Source of the DNA: CAZSLZ01 sp964607865
GTDB taxonomy: Bacteria; Vulcanimicrobiota; JAJTBE01; CAZSLZ01
Length of the DNA: 20,691 nt
Assembly (NCBI GenBank): GCA_964607865.1
Contig: CAZSLZ010000045.1
Span: 1-20,691 of the forward strand
Direction of reading: 5' to 3'
The number at the start of each line of letters is the position of its first letter. The stretch's first letter is position 1. Positions 1-7,536 of this stretch are shown piece by piece. Both the position numbers and the translations under genes were made by a program. The notes beneath the pieces are model-generated. The model did no database searches. It was given only the letters and a program-made list of their open reading frames with translations, and was not told where the DNA came from.

Positions 1-357
1 ATATTTCTTATCCCTGCAGGGATGCCCTACCTGGCAATATCCCGAACCCTCATTATTACCCTGGCAGCTTTACTGGGCCTGTTTTCTGCCTTGATGGTGC
101 ATTTTGTTGTAAAAAGCTTGAAATCACCCCCGTTTCTGGGCAATGAAAGTATGAAGGGCAATGTGGCAAAGGTAAAAAAAGACCTTGCTCCTGTTGGGGT
201 TGTAAGCTGCAGGGGAGAATTATGGAAGGCAAGAACTACCGGAGATATAATAAAAGCGGGAAGCGAAGTTGTTGTTGAAGAAGCCCGCGGGTTGCTGCTT
301 ATGGTCAGACCGGCAGGGCCAGAACTACACGAAAAGGATGAAACCGAAAAAACTTGA
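1..357 (+). CDS. NfeD-family membrane protein, C-terminal part (5'-truncated by window edge)
   Basis: The frame is open from base 1 to the TGA at 355-357, so the N-terminus lies outside the window; the ATG at 22 is probably internal. What remains is a hydrophobic segment (LIITLAALLGLFSALMVHFV) and then a soluble domain of about 60 residues. That domain carries the NfeD C-terminal OB-fold pattern: a Gly-x-Val entry, a V-G-V-V strand, G-E-L-W-K-A-R, G-D-I-I-K-A-G, then a V-V-V-E-E-A-R-G-L-L-L-M-V strand. NfeD proteins are membrane-anchored, often pair with a stomatin/SPFH protein, and are thought to help membrane organisation or quality control. The N-terminal protease or membrane part, if any, cannot be seen. 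The stop is 13 bases before the next gene on the same strand, so co-transcription with the paralogous cassette is likely. Family call fairly sure; exact subtype unknown. Confidence 0.75.
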   Translation: MFLIPAGMPYLAISRTLIITLAALLGLFSALMVHFVVKSLKSPPFLGNESMKGNVAKVKKDLAPVGVVSCRGELWKARTTGDIIKAGSEVVVEEARGLLLMVRPAGPELHEKDETEKT

Positions 358-370
358 ATTATAAATTCAA

Positions 371-1303
371 ATGAGAAATAAGAAATACTGGCAAACCTTA
401 TTGCGCAGCCTGGATGTAACTGTTGTTCCATATTACAGTGAAAAGGATGTTATGATGTGCCTTTTTGCTGCCAGAAGAAGCATATTTTTTGTGATAGCTG
501 ACGTAATTACCCGGGAGTGGCCAAATATAGCTGATAAAAAACTCCGGACCGAATTTGATTATGTGAAGGTTTTATACGCCCGGGTACCGGATGGTTTATG
601 GAAACCCAATGATTATTTTATTAATTTCCTTATTGAATTTTTAAAAGGCAAGGAAAATTTAGATTATCTCAGGCTTGAAATCAAGGTGTTAGAGGATGAA
701 CTGAAAAAGATTAAGATAAATTGTGAAAACAGAATTTTATCACAAATTATTGATGAAACAATGAATTTCAAGACAGCCAGGTTTCCCGGAGCAATTAATG
801 ATGAAGGCCTGATGCCTGACAAATATATCTATGAAACTGTAGGGGGAATATTGTTAAAAATAATCAAACTGAAAACAATTATGAAAGAAACCGATTATAA
901 CCGTCAGTTGCATTATTTGAAAGCTGCGGAAAGAATTCTTGACCTGGCTTCTTTGACTGTTCCTCTTATGAAAAAAGAGTTGGGTTGTCAAGAGAATAAA
1001 TTTTACAATGTTGATATAGAAAATTCAATTAATTTTCTAAGATTTCAAATTGATCTTCTCGGCGATATCAATAAAACCGGTAAATGGGAAACCGCTCATT
1101 TTCGAAAAACTCAAAAAGAGGAAGTTGTTGAAAACCTGAGAAATTTTTTTACAGAAACAATCAACCCTGTTGGCAGAAAAACCAGTGTGGTAACCCTGGT
1201 TGACGAACTGGAGTGGGCTTTTATCTATTATACCTTGTTAAAGATGAAAGACATCGATCCGGCAATGCAGTTTACAGAGGCAATAAAGGAATTAATGGGG
1301 TAA
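371..1303 (+). CDS. Hypothetical helical protein, copy 1 of a three-gene paralogous cassette
   Basis: A 310-residue protein I do not recognise. It has no signal peptide or membrane segment and looks mainly alpha-helical, with a lysine/glutamate-rich stretch near residues 95-125. It resembles the next two proteins. Near residue 26-40 it has an acidic-x-Val...Phe-Ala-Ala-Arg-Arg helix matching the L-x-x-L-x-[FY]-A-R-E-x-F helix of the others. A central K-Y-I-Y-E-T helix is followed by a leucine/isoleucine-rich helix. The C-terminal helix ELEWAFIYYTL is close to EWEWFFIIYHL in copy 3. An in-frame stop at 362-364 means only ATT 365 or ATG 371 can start the gene; ATG is chosen although no clear Shine-Dalgarno precedes it. 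That weak site and the 13-base gap from the NfeD gene suggest translational coupling. Function unknown. Confidence 0.8.
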   Translation: MRNKKYWQTLLRSLDVTVVPYYSEKDVMMCLFAARRSIFFVIADVITREWPNIADKKLRTEFDYVKVLYARVPDGLWKPNDYFINFLIEFLKGKENLDYLRLEIKVLEDELKKIKINCENRILSQIIDETMNFKTARFPGAINDEGLMPDKYIYETVGGILLKIIKLKTIMKETDYNRQLHYLKAAERILDLASLTVPLMKKELGCQENKFYNVDIENSINFLRFQIDLLGDINKTGKWETAHFRKTQKEEVVENLRNFFTETINPVGRKTSVVTLVDELEWAFIYYTLLKMKDIDPAMQFTEAIKELMG

Positions 1304-1304
1304 C

Positions 1305-2321
1305 ATGGACAGTTATTTTGCATCACAGGCGGAATTATTAAACGCAGGCGGTTCTGATTTTGATAAGGCTATAATCAGTAGCGATCACCTGCAGAACCTT
1401 CAGTATGCCCGGGAAGCTTTTCAGAATGCAGTCATTTTATGCGCCCGTTTACGCTGGTCTTCGAAGGTGGCAAATTTATTCAACGGGGTTTATACTCTAT
1501 ACAATTTTACTATTCCTGATAATTATCAGGAATATCATGACTTAATCCGTCGGTTTGTTGTGGATTGGGTACTGCAAAAAAAACATAATATTATGGATAT
1601 GCCTCATTTTCTGCTGGATGCCCATGATATGTTGGAAATGTTGATTAAACGTTATGTAGTATGGTCCGATGATATTCGGATACACAAACTGCTTAAGGAA
1701 TGTAATTTCAAAACATTTAATCCCAGAAAAGACCTGCCCCCGCCCGAAACCGATAAAAGGGCAGACAAATACGAAATTGAAACTCTGATTCATTACCTGA
1801 TAAAACTTGTTCTACTAAGGCTTATGCAGAAAAATTTGCCGAAACATTCGGAAATATCCTCTTTTGTAAGCCAGATTGGCCATTTAATACAGTTATGTAT
1901 GTATGAAACCGAAAATATGATGGTAGAGGAAATTCCGGAGTGGAAGATTTTTGCCAACAAGAAACATCAAAAAGATCTTTTTAAAAAACATCCCGGACTT
2001 TCACGGACATTTATTGCCCGGCGACACGAATTAACAACCCAGACCCGGCTGGCAATCAGAAAACTGAATGTTATCAATATTTTCAGGGAAGCCCTGGAGT
2101 TGAAAACCGTTGTTTATAACTCCAGATATGAGACAGAACTTCTGAGGTTTGTAGATGAGGTCCTGAAGCAAAAAGGCGAAAAAACACTGAATTTTTATAT
2201 TTATGAAAAATGCATGTGGTGTTATATTTGCAACCATTTCTTTGAGAAACTTAAAATCCGGGCTTCACGCACCGCAGCTGACAATGTTTTACAGGATTAC
2301 TTATGTGAACCCCAATATTAA
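1305..2321 (+). CDS. Hypothetical helical protein, copy 2 of a three-gene paralogous cassette
   Basis: A 338-residue soluble, mostly helical protein starting one base after the previous stop (TAA-C-ATG), with a GGGG run five bases before the ATG; coupling to copy 1 is very likely. Residues 26-40 (SDHLQNLQYAREAFQ) align without gaps to residues 25-39 of copy 3 (SDKLGKLKFARECFQ), and both continue into a Y-x-E-Y segment about 45 residues later. The central KYEIETLIHYLIKL helix and the aromatic C-terminal helix (MWCYICNHF) match copies 1 and 3 in position. It is about 30 residues longer than its neighbours, partly through a proline-rich insert near residue 145 (DLPPPETD). The C-terminal aromatic helix is the most diverged of the three and contains cysteines. 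No known domain, catalytic motif or export signal is visible. Function unknown. Confidence 0.8.
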   Translation: MDSYFASQAELLNAGGSDFDKAIISSDHLQNLQYAREAFQNAVILCARLRWSSKVANLFNGVYTLYNFTIPDNYQEYHDLIRRFVVDWVLQKKHNIMDMPHFLLDAHDMLEMLIKRYVVWSDDIRIHKLLKECNFKTFNPRKDLPPPETDKRADKYEIETLIHYLIKLVLLRLMQKNLPKHSEISSFVSQIGHLIQLCMYETENMMVEEIPEWKIFANKKHQKDLFKKHPGLSRTFIARRHELTTQTRLAIRKLNVINIFREALELKTVVYNSRYETELLRFVDEVLKQKGEKTLNFYIYEKCMWCYICNHFFEKLKIRASRTAADNVLQDYLCEPQY

Positions 2322-2334
2322 TTAGCGAGATAAG

Positions 2335-3261
2335 ATGTTGAATAATTACTGGAAAGCAGCAACTGAAATTGAACTTCAACACCAACTGAATTTTAATGAA
2401 GTTCCTTCAGACAAGCTTGGCAAACTTAAATTTGCCAGGGAATGTTTTCAAATAGGGACTATTTATTTGTTTGGAAAAAACAACCGGGCCAGGGGATATT
2501 TACGGGCTTCTCTGAATGCCTATAATAGTATGGGACCCCTGCATTATCTGGATGAATACCGTCTGTTCTTTATAACCTGGATCTGTTCACGGACCTCTTT
2601 TCCTGTATTATTTACGGGAAATTATCTTAAAGTTTTAAAGTCGATCAATGATGCCGTTATTGAAGAAATACACTGGAGTGTGGAAAGACGGGGCAGTGAG
2701 GATTTGTTCAAAGCTTTCATCGATTGTAAATTCCCAGCTTATAAAGATTTTGTTCTTCATAAAGAGAAAGTGTTGAAAAAAAACCTGGTATCACCCTACC
2801 CATATCTTCTGTTTGTGGAAAGGTTATTAAGGTTAATGAGGCTGGAGTTTATCTCTTATTTTGTGAAAGGCTCAGTTTTCAAAAAGCACGTGATTAATGA
2901 ATACTCCCACCAGATAAACCTCCTCTCAACCCAGGTGTTTCGTATCATAGGAAAAATGGAAGATACTGAGCTGGATAACCAGGCATTGCGCGGTTTTGTC
3001 AATTTTTTGCTTGATAAAAACACTTTTTTAACCAGAATCAGGGATTATATAATAAGCAGTATGAGAACGAATCAGAACTATGTAACAATTCCAACCCATT
3101 CTTACCGGAAAAAATATCACTTGATTCTGGAAAAAGGCCTGGATTTTGGAACCCTGTTTCTTGAAGAATGGGAGTGGTTTTTCATAATTTATCATCTTGA
3201 CAAGGGCATTCCAGATTACCTGACAACAGTTGAAAAGGAAATAGAAAATCTATTCGGGTAG
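2335..3261 (+). CDS. Hypothetical helical protein, copy 3 of a three-gene paralogous cassette
   Basis: A 308-residue soluble helical protein 13 bases after copy 2, with only a weak GCGAGA upstream of the ATG. The shared features are clearest here: an N-terminal N-N-Y-W (compare N-K-K-Y-W in copy 1), the SDKLGKLKFARECFQ helix at residues 25-39, a central hydrophobic helix (PYPYLLFVERLLRLMRLEF) and a C-terminal EWEWFFIIYHL helix ending E-N-L-F-G, where copy 1 ends K-E-L-M-G. Copies 1 and 3 end almost alike while copies 2 and 3 are closest at the N-terminus, so all three appear to descend from one ancestor by old tandem duplication. Nothing points to enzymatic activity. It is the last gene of the NfeD-cassette unit, with a weak terminator-like hairpin behind it. 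Confidence 0.8.
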   Translation: MLNNYWKAATEIELQHQLNFNEVPSDKLGKLKFARECFQIGTIYLFGKNNRARGYLRASLNAYNSMGPLHYLDEYRLFFITWICSRTSFPVLFTGNYLKVLKSINDAVIEEIHWSVERRGSEDLFKAFIDCKFPAYKDFVLHKEKVLKKNLVSPYPYLLFVERLLRLMRLEFISYFVKGSVFKKHVINEYSHQINLLSTQVFRIIGKMEDTELDNQALRGFVNFLLDKNTFLTRIRDYIISSMRTNQNYVTIPTHSYRKKYHLILEKGLDFGTLFLEEWEWFFIIYHLDKGIPDYLTTVEKEIENLFG

Positions 3262-3285
3262 AAAAAAAATCTTCTGTTATAATTA

Positions 3286-3320
3286 ATTCCTTATAATAAA
3301 AGGAATATTCATTGTTTTTT
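3286..3320 (+). terminator. Weak terminator-like hairpin after the paralogous cassette
   Basis: A 7-bp perfect stem (ATTCCTT at 3286-3292 with AAGGAAT at 3300-3306) and a 7-base loop is followed eight bases later by six T residues (3315-3320). It stands 24 bases behind the stop of copy 3. The stem is AT-rich and the T-run is displaced, so termination may be partial, letting transcription continue into the ABC exporter. Confidence 0.35.
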
Positions 3321-3433
3321 ATAAGAATAACCACTGAAACTATCCCTTTTAAAGCTGTCAATGTCAGGTTACAGTGCTTTTCAGGGCCAGTAATGATGGT
3401 TATCTGAATTTCTTAACCAGACAGGAACCGAAA

Positions 3434-5347
3434 ATGGGGCAGTTTCCGGGAAATTATATCAGCAAAAAAAATCAGGAAATTCAGATGCAAGAAAATATTG
3501 AAGCAGAAAAAAATGTATTGAAAACCAGAGCAAAAGCCAAAGACATTGGCAAGCTTACCGGCGGTGAAATCAAGGAAATTCTGGGCAGGTTGTATCAATA
3601 TCTGAAGCCCTTTCTTGCCACATTCCTTCTGGGAGCTTTTTTCGCCGGCCTTCATGGCCTGGTGGCAGGCGCCCAGCCCTATTTCATTAAAATCCTGATG
3701 GATGACGTGCTCATAAAAAAAGACCTTGAAGAGTTAAAATTGTTTATGATTCTTATTTTTGCATCTGCTGTTCTTAAAGGTTTTTTCATGTATGGCCAGG
3801 GTTATTTCTTATCCTTCGCAGGGCAGAAAGCTGTGAAAAGTTTAAGGGATGATGTTTACAGGCATATTCAGAACCTGTCGGTTCCGTTTTTTGAAAAATG
3901 GCAGGCGGGGCAGATTATGTACAGGGTTATAACAGATATCAACCTTATGACTGAAATTTTTACCAACGGGCTCACCAATTTTTTTGCTGATGTGGCGATA
4001 TTTATTTTTGCCCTGGGCATGATGTTTTATCTTAACTGGAAACTCATTCTGGTAGCTTTCATCAGCAGCCCCATTATAGCCCTGGTAATGCGTCATTTTG
4101 GAAACCTGATTCAGAAACACGTTTCCCGTATGCAGAACCGGATCTCTGATCTGAACTCCATTATGCAGGAAAATATCAATGGTATCAAGGTTATAAAATC
4201 TTTTAATTCCGAAGAATATGAAAATAATCGTTTTTCCCGTATTAACAACGAAGCTTTTCATTCGGTGATGAAATCCATCCAGTTCAAACTCACCCAGGCC
4301 CCAATTGTGGAGTTTATTGGTACTATCGGAGTCCTGATTATTATCGGTTTTGGTTCATACCAGGTGGCAACGGGAAGGCTCACCACCGGGGAGTTGGTGG
4401 CATTTATCGCCTATATGCTAATCGCCACCACTCCTATAAACCGCTCAAGCAATACTTATGCAGATTTCAGGAAAGCCATGGTATCGGCGGCGAGAGTTTT
4501 TGAACTGCTGGATATTGAGGAAAAACTCGAGGATGCCCCCGATGCGGTTGAACTGGAGGAGATAAAGGGGCTCATTGAATTCAGGGATGTGAAATTCTCC
4601 TATGACGAAAACAACCCGGTAATAAATGGAATAAGTTTTCATGCCAGGCCCGGGGAAATGATTGCCATAGTGGGGCCCAATGGCGCCGGAAAAACCACCC
4701 TGGTGAACCTGATTCCCCGGTTTTACGATCTCACTTCAGGTTCCATAACCGTGGATGGAACCGGCCTGAAAGAAATCAAAATAGCTTCTCTGCGAAGCCA
4801 CATCGGTATGGTGCTTCAGGAAACTATTCTTTTTTCGGGAACCATCCGGGAGAACATCGCCTATGCCCGGCCAGAGGTTCCTCTGGAACAGGTTGAAAAA
4901 GCTGCCCGCATTGCCAATGCCCATGATTTTGTAACTGAATTGCCCGATGGCTATGATACCCTTGTGGGCGAACGGGGGGTTGGGTTGTCCGGGGGGCAGA
5001 AACAAAGGATTTCCATAGCCAGGACTATTTTGAGAAACCCCAGGATTCTTATTATGGATGAAGCAACCTCAGCTCTGGATCAAAAATCTGAAGCTCAATT
5101 ACAGGAAGCTCTTGAACATCTTATGGAAGGCCGCACCACCTTTGTAATTGCTCACAGGCTTGCCACAATTCAGAAAGCGGACCGGATTCTGGTACTGGAC
5201 AGGGGCAGGATTGCTGAGATAGGAGCCCACGATGAATTAATCAGGCGCGACGGAGTTTACAAAAAGCTTTACGAGGCGCAGAAAACTCTGGAAGAAGAAG
5301 GGGGAACCATCACCGGAGAAGTAGAAGAAGAGCATAAAGAGATTTAG
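3434..5347 (+). CDS. MsbA/LmrA-type ABC exporter half-transporter (fused membrane and ATPase domains)
   Basis: A type I ABC exporter half-transporter that would work as a homodimer in the inner membrane, moving lipids or hydrophobic compounds outward. In the 637-residue form used here, six membrane segments span roughly residues 55-340, including the usual S-L-R-D-D-V-Y-R-H-I coupling helix after TM2. The ATPase domain shows Walker A GPNGAGKTT (414-422), Q-loop Gln462, signature LSGGQ (518-522), Walker B ILIMDEATSALD (538-549) and H-loop His574, so it should be active. Length fits MsbA-like proteins. The frame is open further upstream: GTG 3374 adds 20 residues with AGG before it, while ATG 3434 has AGGA seven bases before it and is preferred; ATG 3485 also has AGGA. 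Substrate cannot be read from sequence. The acidic C-terminal tail (EEEHKEI) is not typical of the family. Confidence 0.93.
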   Translation: MGQFPGNYISKKNQEIQMQENIEAEKNVLKTRAKAKDIGKLTGGEIKEILGRLYQYLKPFLATFLLGAFFAGLHGLVAGAQPYFIKILMDDVLIKKDLEELKLFMILIFASAVLKGFFMYGQGYFLSFAGQKAVKSLRDDVYRHIQNLSVPFFEKWQAGQIMYRVITDINLMTEIFTNGLTNFFADVAIFIFALGMMFYLNWKLILVAFISSPIIALVMRHFGNLIQKHVSRMQNRISDLNSIMQENINGIKVIKSFNSEEYENNRFSRINNEAFHSVMKSIQFKLTQAPIVEFIGTIGVLIIIGFGSYQVATGRLTTGELVAFIAYMLIATTPINRSSNTYADFRKAMVSAARVFELLDIEEKLEDAPDAVELEEIKGLIEFRDVKFSYDENNPVINGISFHARPGEMIAIVGPNGAGKTTLVNLIPRFYDLTSGSITVDGTGLKEIKIASLRSHIGMVLQETILFSGTIRENIAYARPEVPLEQVEKAARIANAHDFVTELPDGYDTLVGERGVGLSGGQKQRISIARTILRNPRILIMDEATSALDQKSEAQLQEALEHLMEGRTTFVIAHRLATIQKADRILVLDRGRIAEIGAHDELIRRDGVYKKLYEAQKTLEEEGGTITGEVEEEHKEI

Positions 5348-5368
5348 ATAACAAGCGGGAGGTTGTAT

Positions 5369-5713
5369 ATGAAAAGAGTTTTAATGACTGTTTCTTGTCT
5401 TTGTTTGCTTATTTGTTTTCTGGTATCCAGCTCAGCTTTTGCCCAATTAATAATTGCCGACGGCGAACACAAGGTTGTGAAAGTTGATACCATAAAAAAC
5501 CGGATAGAAATTACCAGTGTAGAATCTAAGCCTGACAATACCGCCGGTTACATTTATGTTGACGGCAACACCACCACCACAAAAAATGGGAAGCTCTTTG
5601 ACTGGAAGAAACTGAAAAAAGGCTGGATTATCCGGGTAAAGGGTGGAGTCCGTTTTGATATGAACGTAAATGCCAGGGAAATATTTGTAATTAAAACTGA
5701 TACGGTTAAATAA
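5369..5713 (+). CDS. Small exported beta-rich protein, DUF5666-like
   Basis: A 114-residue protein starting at ATG 5369, with GGGAGG (5357-5362) six bases before it; an in-frame TTG at 5363 is rejected because it abuts the binding site. The N-terminus is a classical signal peptide (K-R, then a hydrophobic core, ending S-S-A-F-A before Q), giving a mature protein of about 90 residues outside the cytoplasm. The mature part reads as a small beta-barrel: V-V-K-V-D...R-I-E-I-T, then Y-I-Y-V-D-G-N-T, then L-K-K-G-W-I-I-R-V-K-G and a final A-R-E-I-F-V-I strand. That order (strand, V-D-G-x-T, L-x-x-G-x-x-V, A-x-x-I) resembles DUF5666-type OB-like domains; the match is by eye only. It lies 21 bases after the ABC exporter stop, so it is probably in the same operon. 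Role unknown. Confidence 0.8.
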   Translation: MKRVLMTVSCLCLLICFLVSSSAFAQLIIADGEHKVVKVDTIKNRIEITSVESKPDNTAGYIYVDGNTTTTKNGKLFDWKKLKKGWIIRVKGGVRFDMNVNAREIFVIKTDTVK

Positions 5714-6703
5714 TTATTTTCCCTTGCCGGTTACAACCCATAAAATGGCGATAACTGCCAGAATAAGGCCAAATACCAGGCAAGAGCAGGTTGTCTGCAG
5801 GGTCTTGGAAAGCATTTTTCGCTCCTGGGTGGATTCCTTTTTTCTTTTATATCTTACTCTTTCAATATAAGGGTTTGAAAAAAGCTGGATTTTCTTCTGG
5901 TATCTTATAATTGTAACAATTGATGCCAGCTCCTCGGGAGTGGCGCCGGTTTCTATCACTGCGCCTTTCACAATTCGGGCTCTCAAATCGGTGGCAGTTC
6001 CAAGGTATAAGCTTACCATAGCTGCTTCTTCCTCGCTGGCGCATTGAAAAGGGCTGGTCTGCATCGGTGAGCCACCGGCCTGGAAGTTTCTTTCTATGGT
6101 TTCATACAGCCTGGATGCTTCCAGAAAAGTTTCAATTTCTTCAAAAGGCAAATGATTATGCTGAAAAGTGTTGATTTCAATTCCTTCCGGGGAAATCTTA
6201 CCTTCTATAAGGAGTTCATTATGAAGTTGCTGGGGAGTTCCCCAGGGGTCTATATCGCTGTTGATTTCAGGTTTGTTTACTTTTTTTTCATCTTCGAGTT
6301 TATCCAGTTCGTCAATGACTTTTTCTCCGAATCCTTCAAAAACTTCTTCTTTGGAAGGGAGGCCGCCGGCAATAAATTCCATGCTGTTTTTTATGGTAAT
6401 CTGAGAATGTTCGCAGATTTCCATAACCGGTTTCATTGCTTCGAATATTTCTGAAGGTTGATGTTCGCTGGCTGTGAAAATAAACTTGATAGAAAACTCA
6501 TTATCTTTAATATCTACATAATCGGTATAACTTTTAAGGTCTTCGATTACCTCTTCACGAATTATTTCGGTTCTGCAGGGAGTAATGGTAATTTGGGTGA
6601 TGTTTTCGCTGGCATCAGAGTTTAAATTTGCATCATGGTTCAGCAGATAAAAAGCGTTCCAGGTTTTAAGTATATATACAATTTCATTTTTTGTCAGTTT
6701 CAT
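5714..6703 (-). CDS. Tail-anchored hypothetical protein
   Basis: A 329-residue protein without a recognised domain. Residues 1-300 are soluble, acidic in the middle (an E/D/K-rich linker near 130-150) and become basic just before a single C-terminal hydrophobic helix (CLVFGLILAVIAILWVV, about 307-323) followed only by T-G-K-G-K. Basic residues before the helix predict a cytoplasmic main domain anchored by its tail. The region around residues 225-275 (S-E-E-E-A-A-M-V-S-L-Y-L-G ... G-A-T-P-E-E-L-A-S-I-V) looks like a compact helical domain. The gene starts inside the end of the acetyltransferase gene (20-base overlap), a sign of translational coupling. Its stop directly abuts the stop of the exported protein on the other strand, leaving no intergenic base between the convergent genes. 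Function unknown. Confidence 0.82.
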   Translation of the reverse strand: MKLTKNEIVYILKTWNAFYLLNHDANLNSDASENITQITITPCRTEIIREEVIEDLKSYTDYVDIKDNEFSIKFIFTASEHQPSEIFEAMKPVMEICEHSQITIKNSMEFIAGGLPSKEEVFEGFGEKVIDELDKLEDEKKVNKPEINSDIDPWGTPQQLHNELLIEGKISPEGIEINTFQHNHLPFEEIETFLEASRLYETIERNFQAGGSPMQTSPFQCASEEEAAMVSLYLGTATDLRARIVKGAVIETGATPEELASIVTIIRYQKKIQLFSNPYIERVRYKRKKESTQERKMLSKTLQTTCSCLVFGLILAVIAILWVVTGKGK

Positions 6704-7349
6704 TATTGCTCACTTTTTCAAGAAATTTGCTTTCAGGAAGAGAACCCTGGAAAACAGGCAGTTTATTGAAGTGTTGGAATATTTGTTCCAGGAATTCTTT
6801 CCGGTTCAGTTCCATAATAATTTTTTTTACTTCCTGTTGAGATTGATAATCCAGTTCCCTGGTTTCCCGAATATTTTTAAATCCGCATTTGTGAAAGCAT
6901 CTGTGGGCCCGTTTATTAAAAATTGCGGTATCCAGATCAACCTTATCCACCCCGATTCTGTCGAAAAGATATAATAAAGCCATATTCATTGCTTCGGTGC
7001 CAATTCCTTTAGACCGGTTGCCTTCTTTTCCAATAAGTATTCCAATCCGGGCAATATCTTCCTGGTAGTTTCGACGGGAATAATTAATAAAACCCAGTAA
7101 TTGATTTTTGCAGGACCAGATTCCAAATATTTCCGTAGAACTTTTAAAAATTGATTTCAGATAGTTTTTTCCAATTCTTTCAATTGTGTTGGGGTCGGTT
7201 TGCACTCCGAAAGCAAACTTTAACAGTTCTTTATCATCAAACCATTTCTTTACAGTAGCCAGGTCTTTTTTCTGGAGAGGGGTAAGATAACAGCGCTCTC
7301 CCAGAACTTTAAAATCGATGTTTTTAAACCAGGAATCAAAGAAAAACAT
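6684..7349 (-). CDS. GNAT acetyltransferase, RimJ/RimL type
   Basis: A 221-residue protein of the GCN5-related N-acetyltransferase superfamily, transferring acetyl from acetyl-CoA to an amine. The N-terminal L-G-E-R-C-Y-L-T-P-L...D-L strand-helix is typical of the RimJ/RimL (Acetyltransf_3) branch. Motif A has the beta strand ARIGILIG followed by the pyrophosphate loop RSKGIG (112-117). Motif B contains N-K-R-A-H-R-C-F-H-K-C-G-F (145-157), where the Asn and the aromatic-x-x-x-G-F close the fold. A C-terminal extension of about 45 residues beyond the core is unusual. The start at 7349 has a GGGAAGG site a few bases upstream. Substrate unknown; the overlapping tail-anchored protein is a possible partner or target. 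The promoter should lie in the 187-base divergent region shared with the zinc-ribbon/TPR gene. Confidence 0.88.
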   Translation of the reverse strand: MFFFDSWFKNIDFKVLGERCYLTPLQKKDLATVKKWFDDKELLKFAFGVQTDPNTIERIGKNYLKSIFKSSTEIFGIWSCKNQLLGFINYSRRNYQEDIARIGILIGKEGNRSKGIGTEAMNMALLYLFDRIGVDKVDLDTAIFNKRAHRCFHKCGFKNIRETRELDYQSQQEVKKIIMELNRKEFLEQIFQHFNKLPVFQGSLPESKFLEKVSNNETDKK

Positions 7350-7416
7350 TTTTACCTTCCCATAAAATAAACTGAATATAAAAATTCTGTTTCACTGGTT
7401 TACTATCCTTGTAATC

Positions 7417-7430
7417 ATCTTTATAAAGAT
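7417..7430. promoter_or_regulatory. 14-bp perfect palindrome in a divergent intergenic region
   Basis: ATCTTTATAAAGAT reads the same on both strands and lies between the divergently transcribed acetyltransferase and zinc-ribbon/TPR genes. Its symmetry and position suit an operator for a dimeric regulator, but AT-rich DNA produces such palindromes by chance. Confidence 0.25.
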
Positions 7431-7470
7431 TTTAAATAGAATCAGAAAAAAGGGAATCCCGTATATCTTG

Positions 7471-7476
7471 TATAAT
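7471..7476 (+). promoter_or_regulatory. Candidate -10 element for the zinc-ribbon/TPR operon
   Basis: A consensus TATAAT lies 60 bases before the chosen ATG at 7537. No good -35 hexamer is found 16-18 bases upstream, so the call rests on the -10 and on its position at the head of the two-gene unit. Confidence 0.35.
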
Positions 7477-7536
7477 ATAGACTCCAAAGAAGATGCTTTT
7501 GATACTCAGGTGGAAAATAGACCAGGGAGGACAAGA

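Noticed and set aside
4660..4700. Importer-style Walker A (GPNGAGKTT) in an exporter
   Set aside because: Unusual compared with the common G-x-S/T-G-S-G-K-S-T but fully functional by consensus; the fused membrane domain and the rest of the ATPase domain are ordinary exporter, so it is not evidence of a hybrid.
7468..7536. Upstream TTG start for the zinc-ribbon/TPR protein
   Set aside because: The added 23 residues precede a clean GGGAGG-ATG start and overlap the candidate -10 element.
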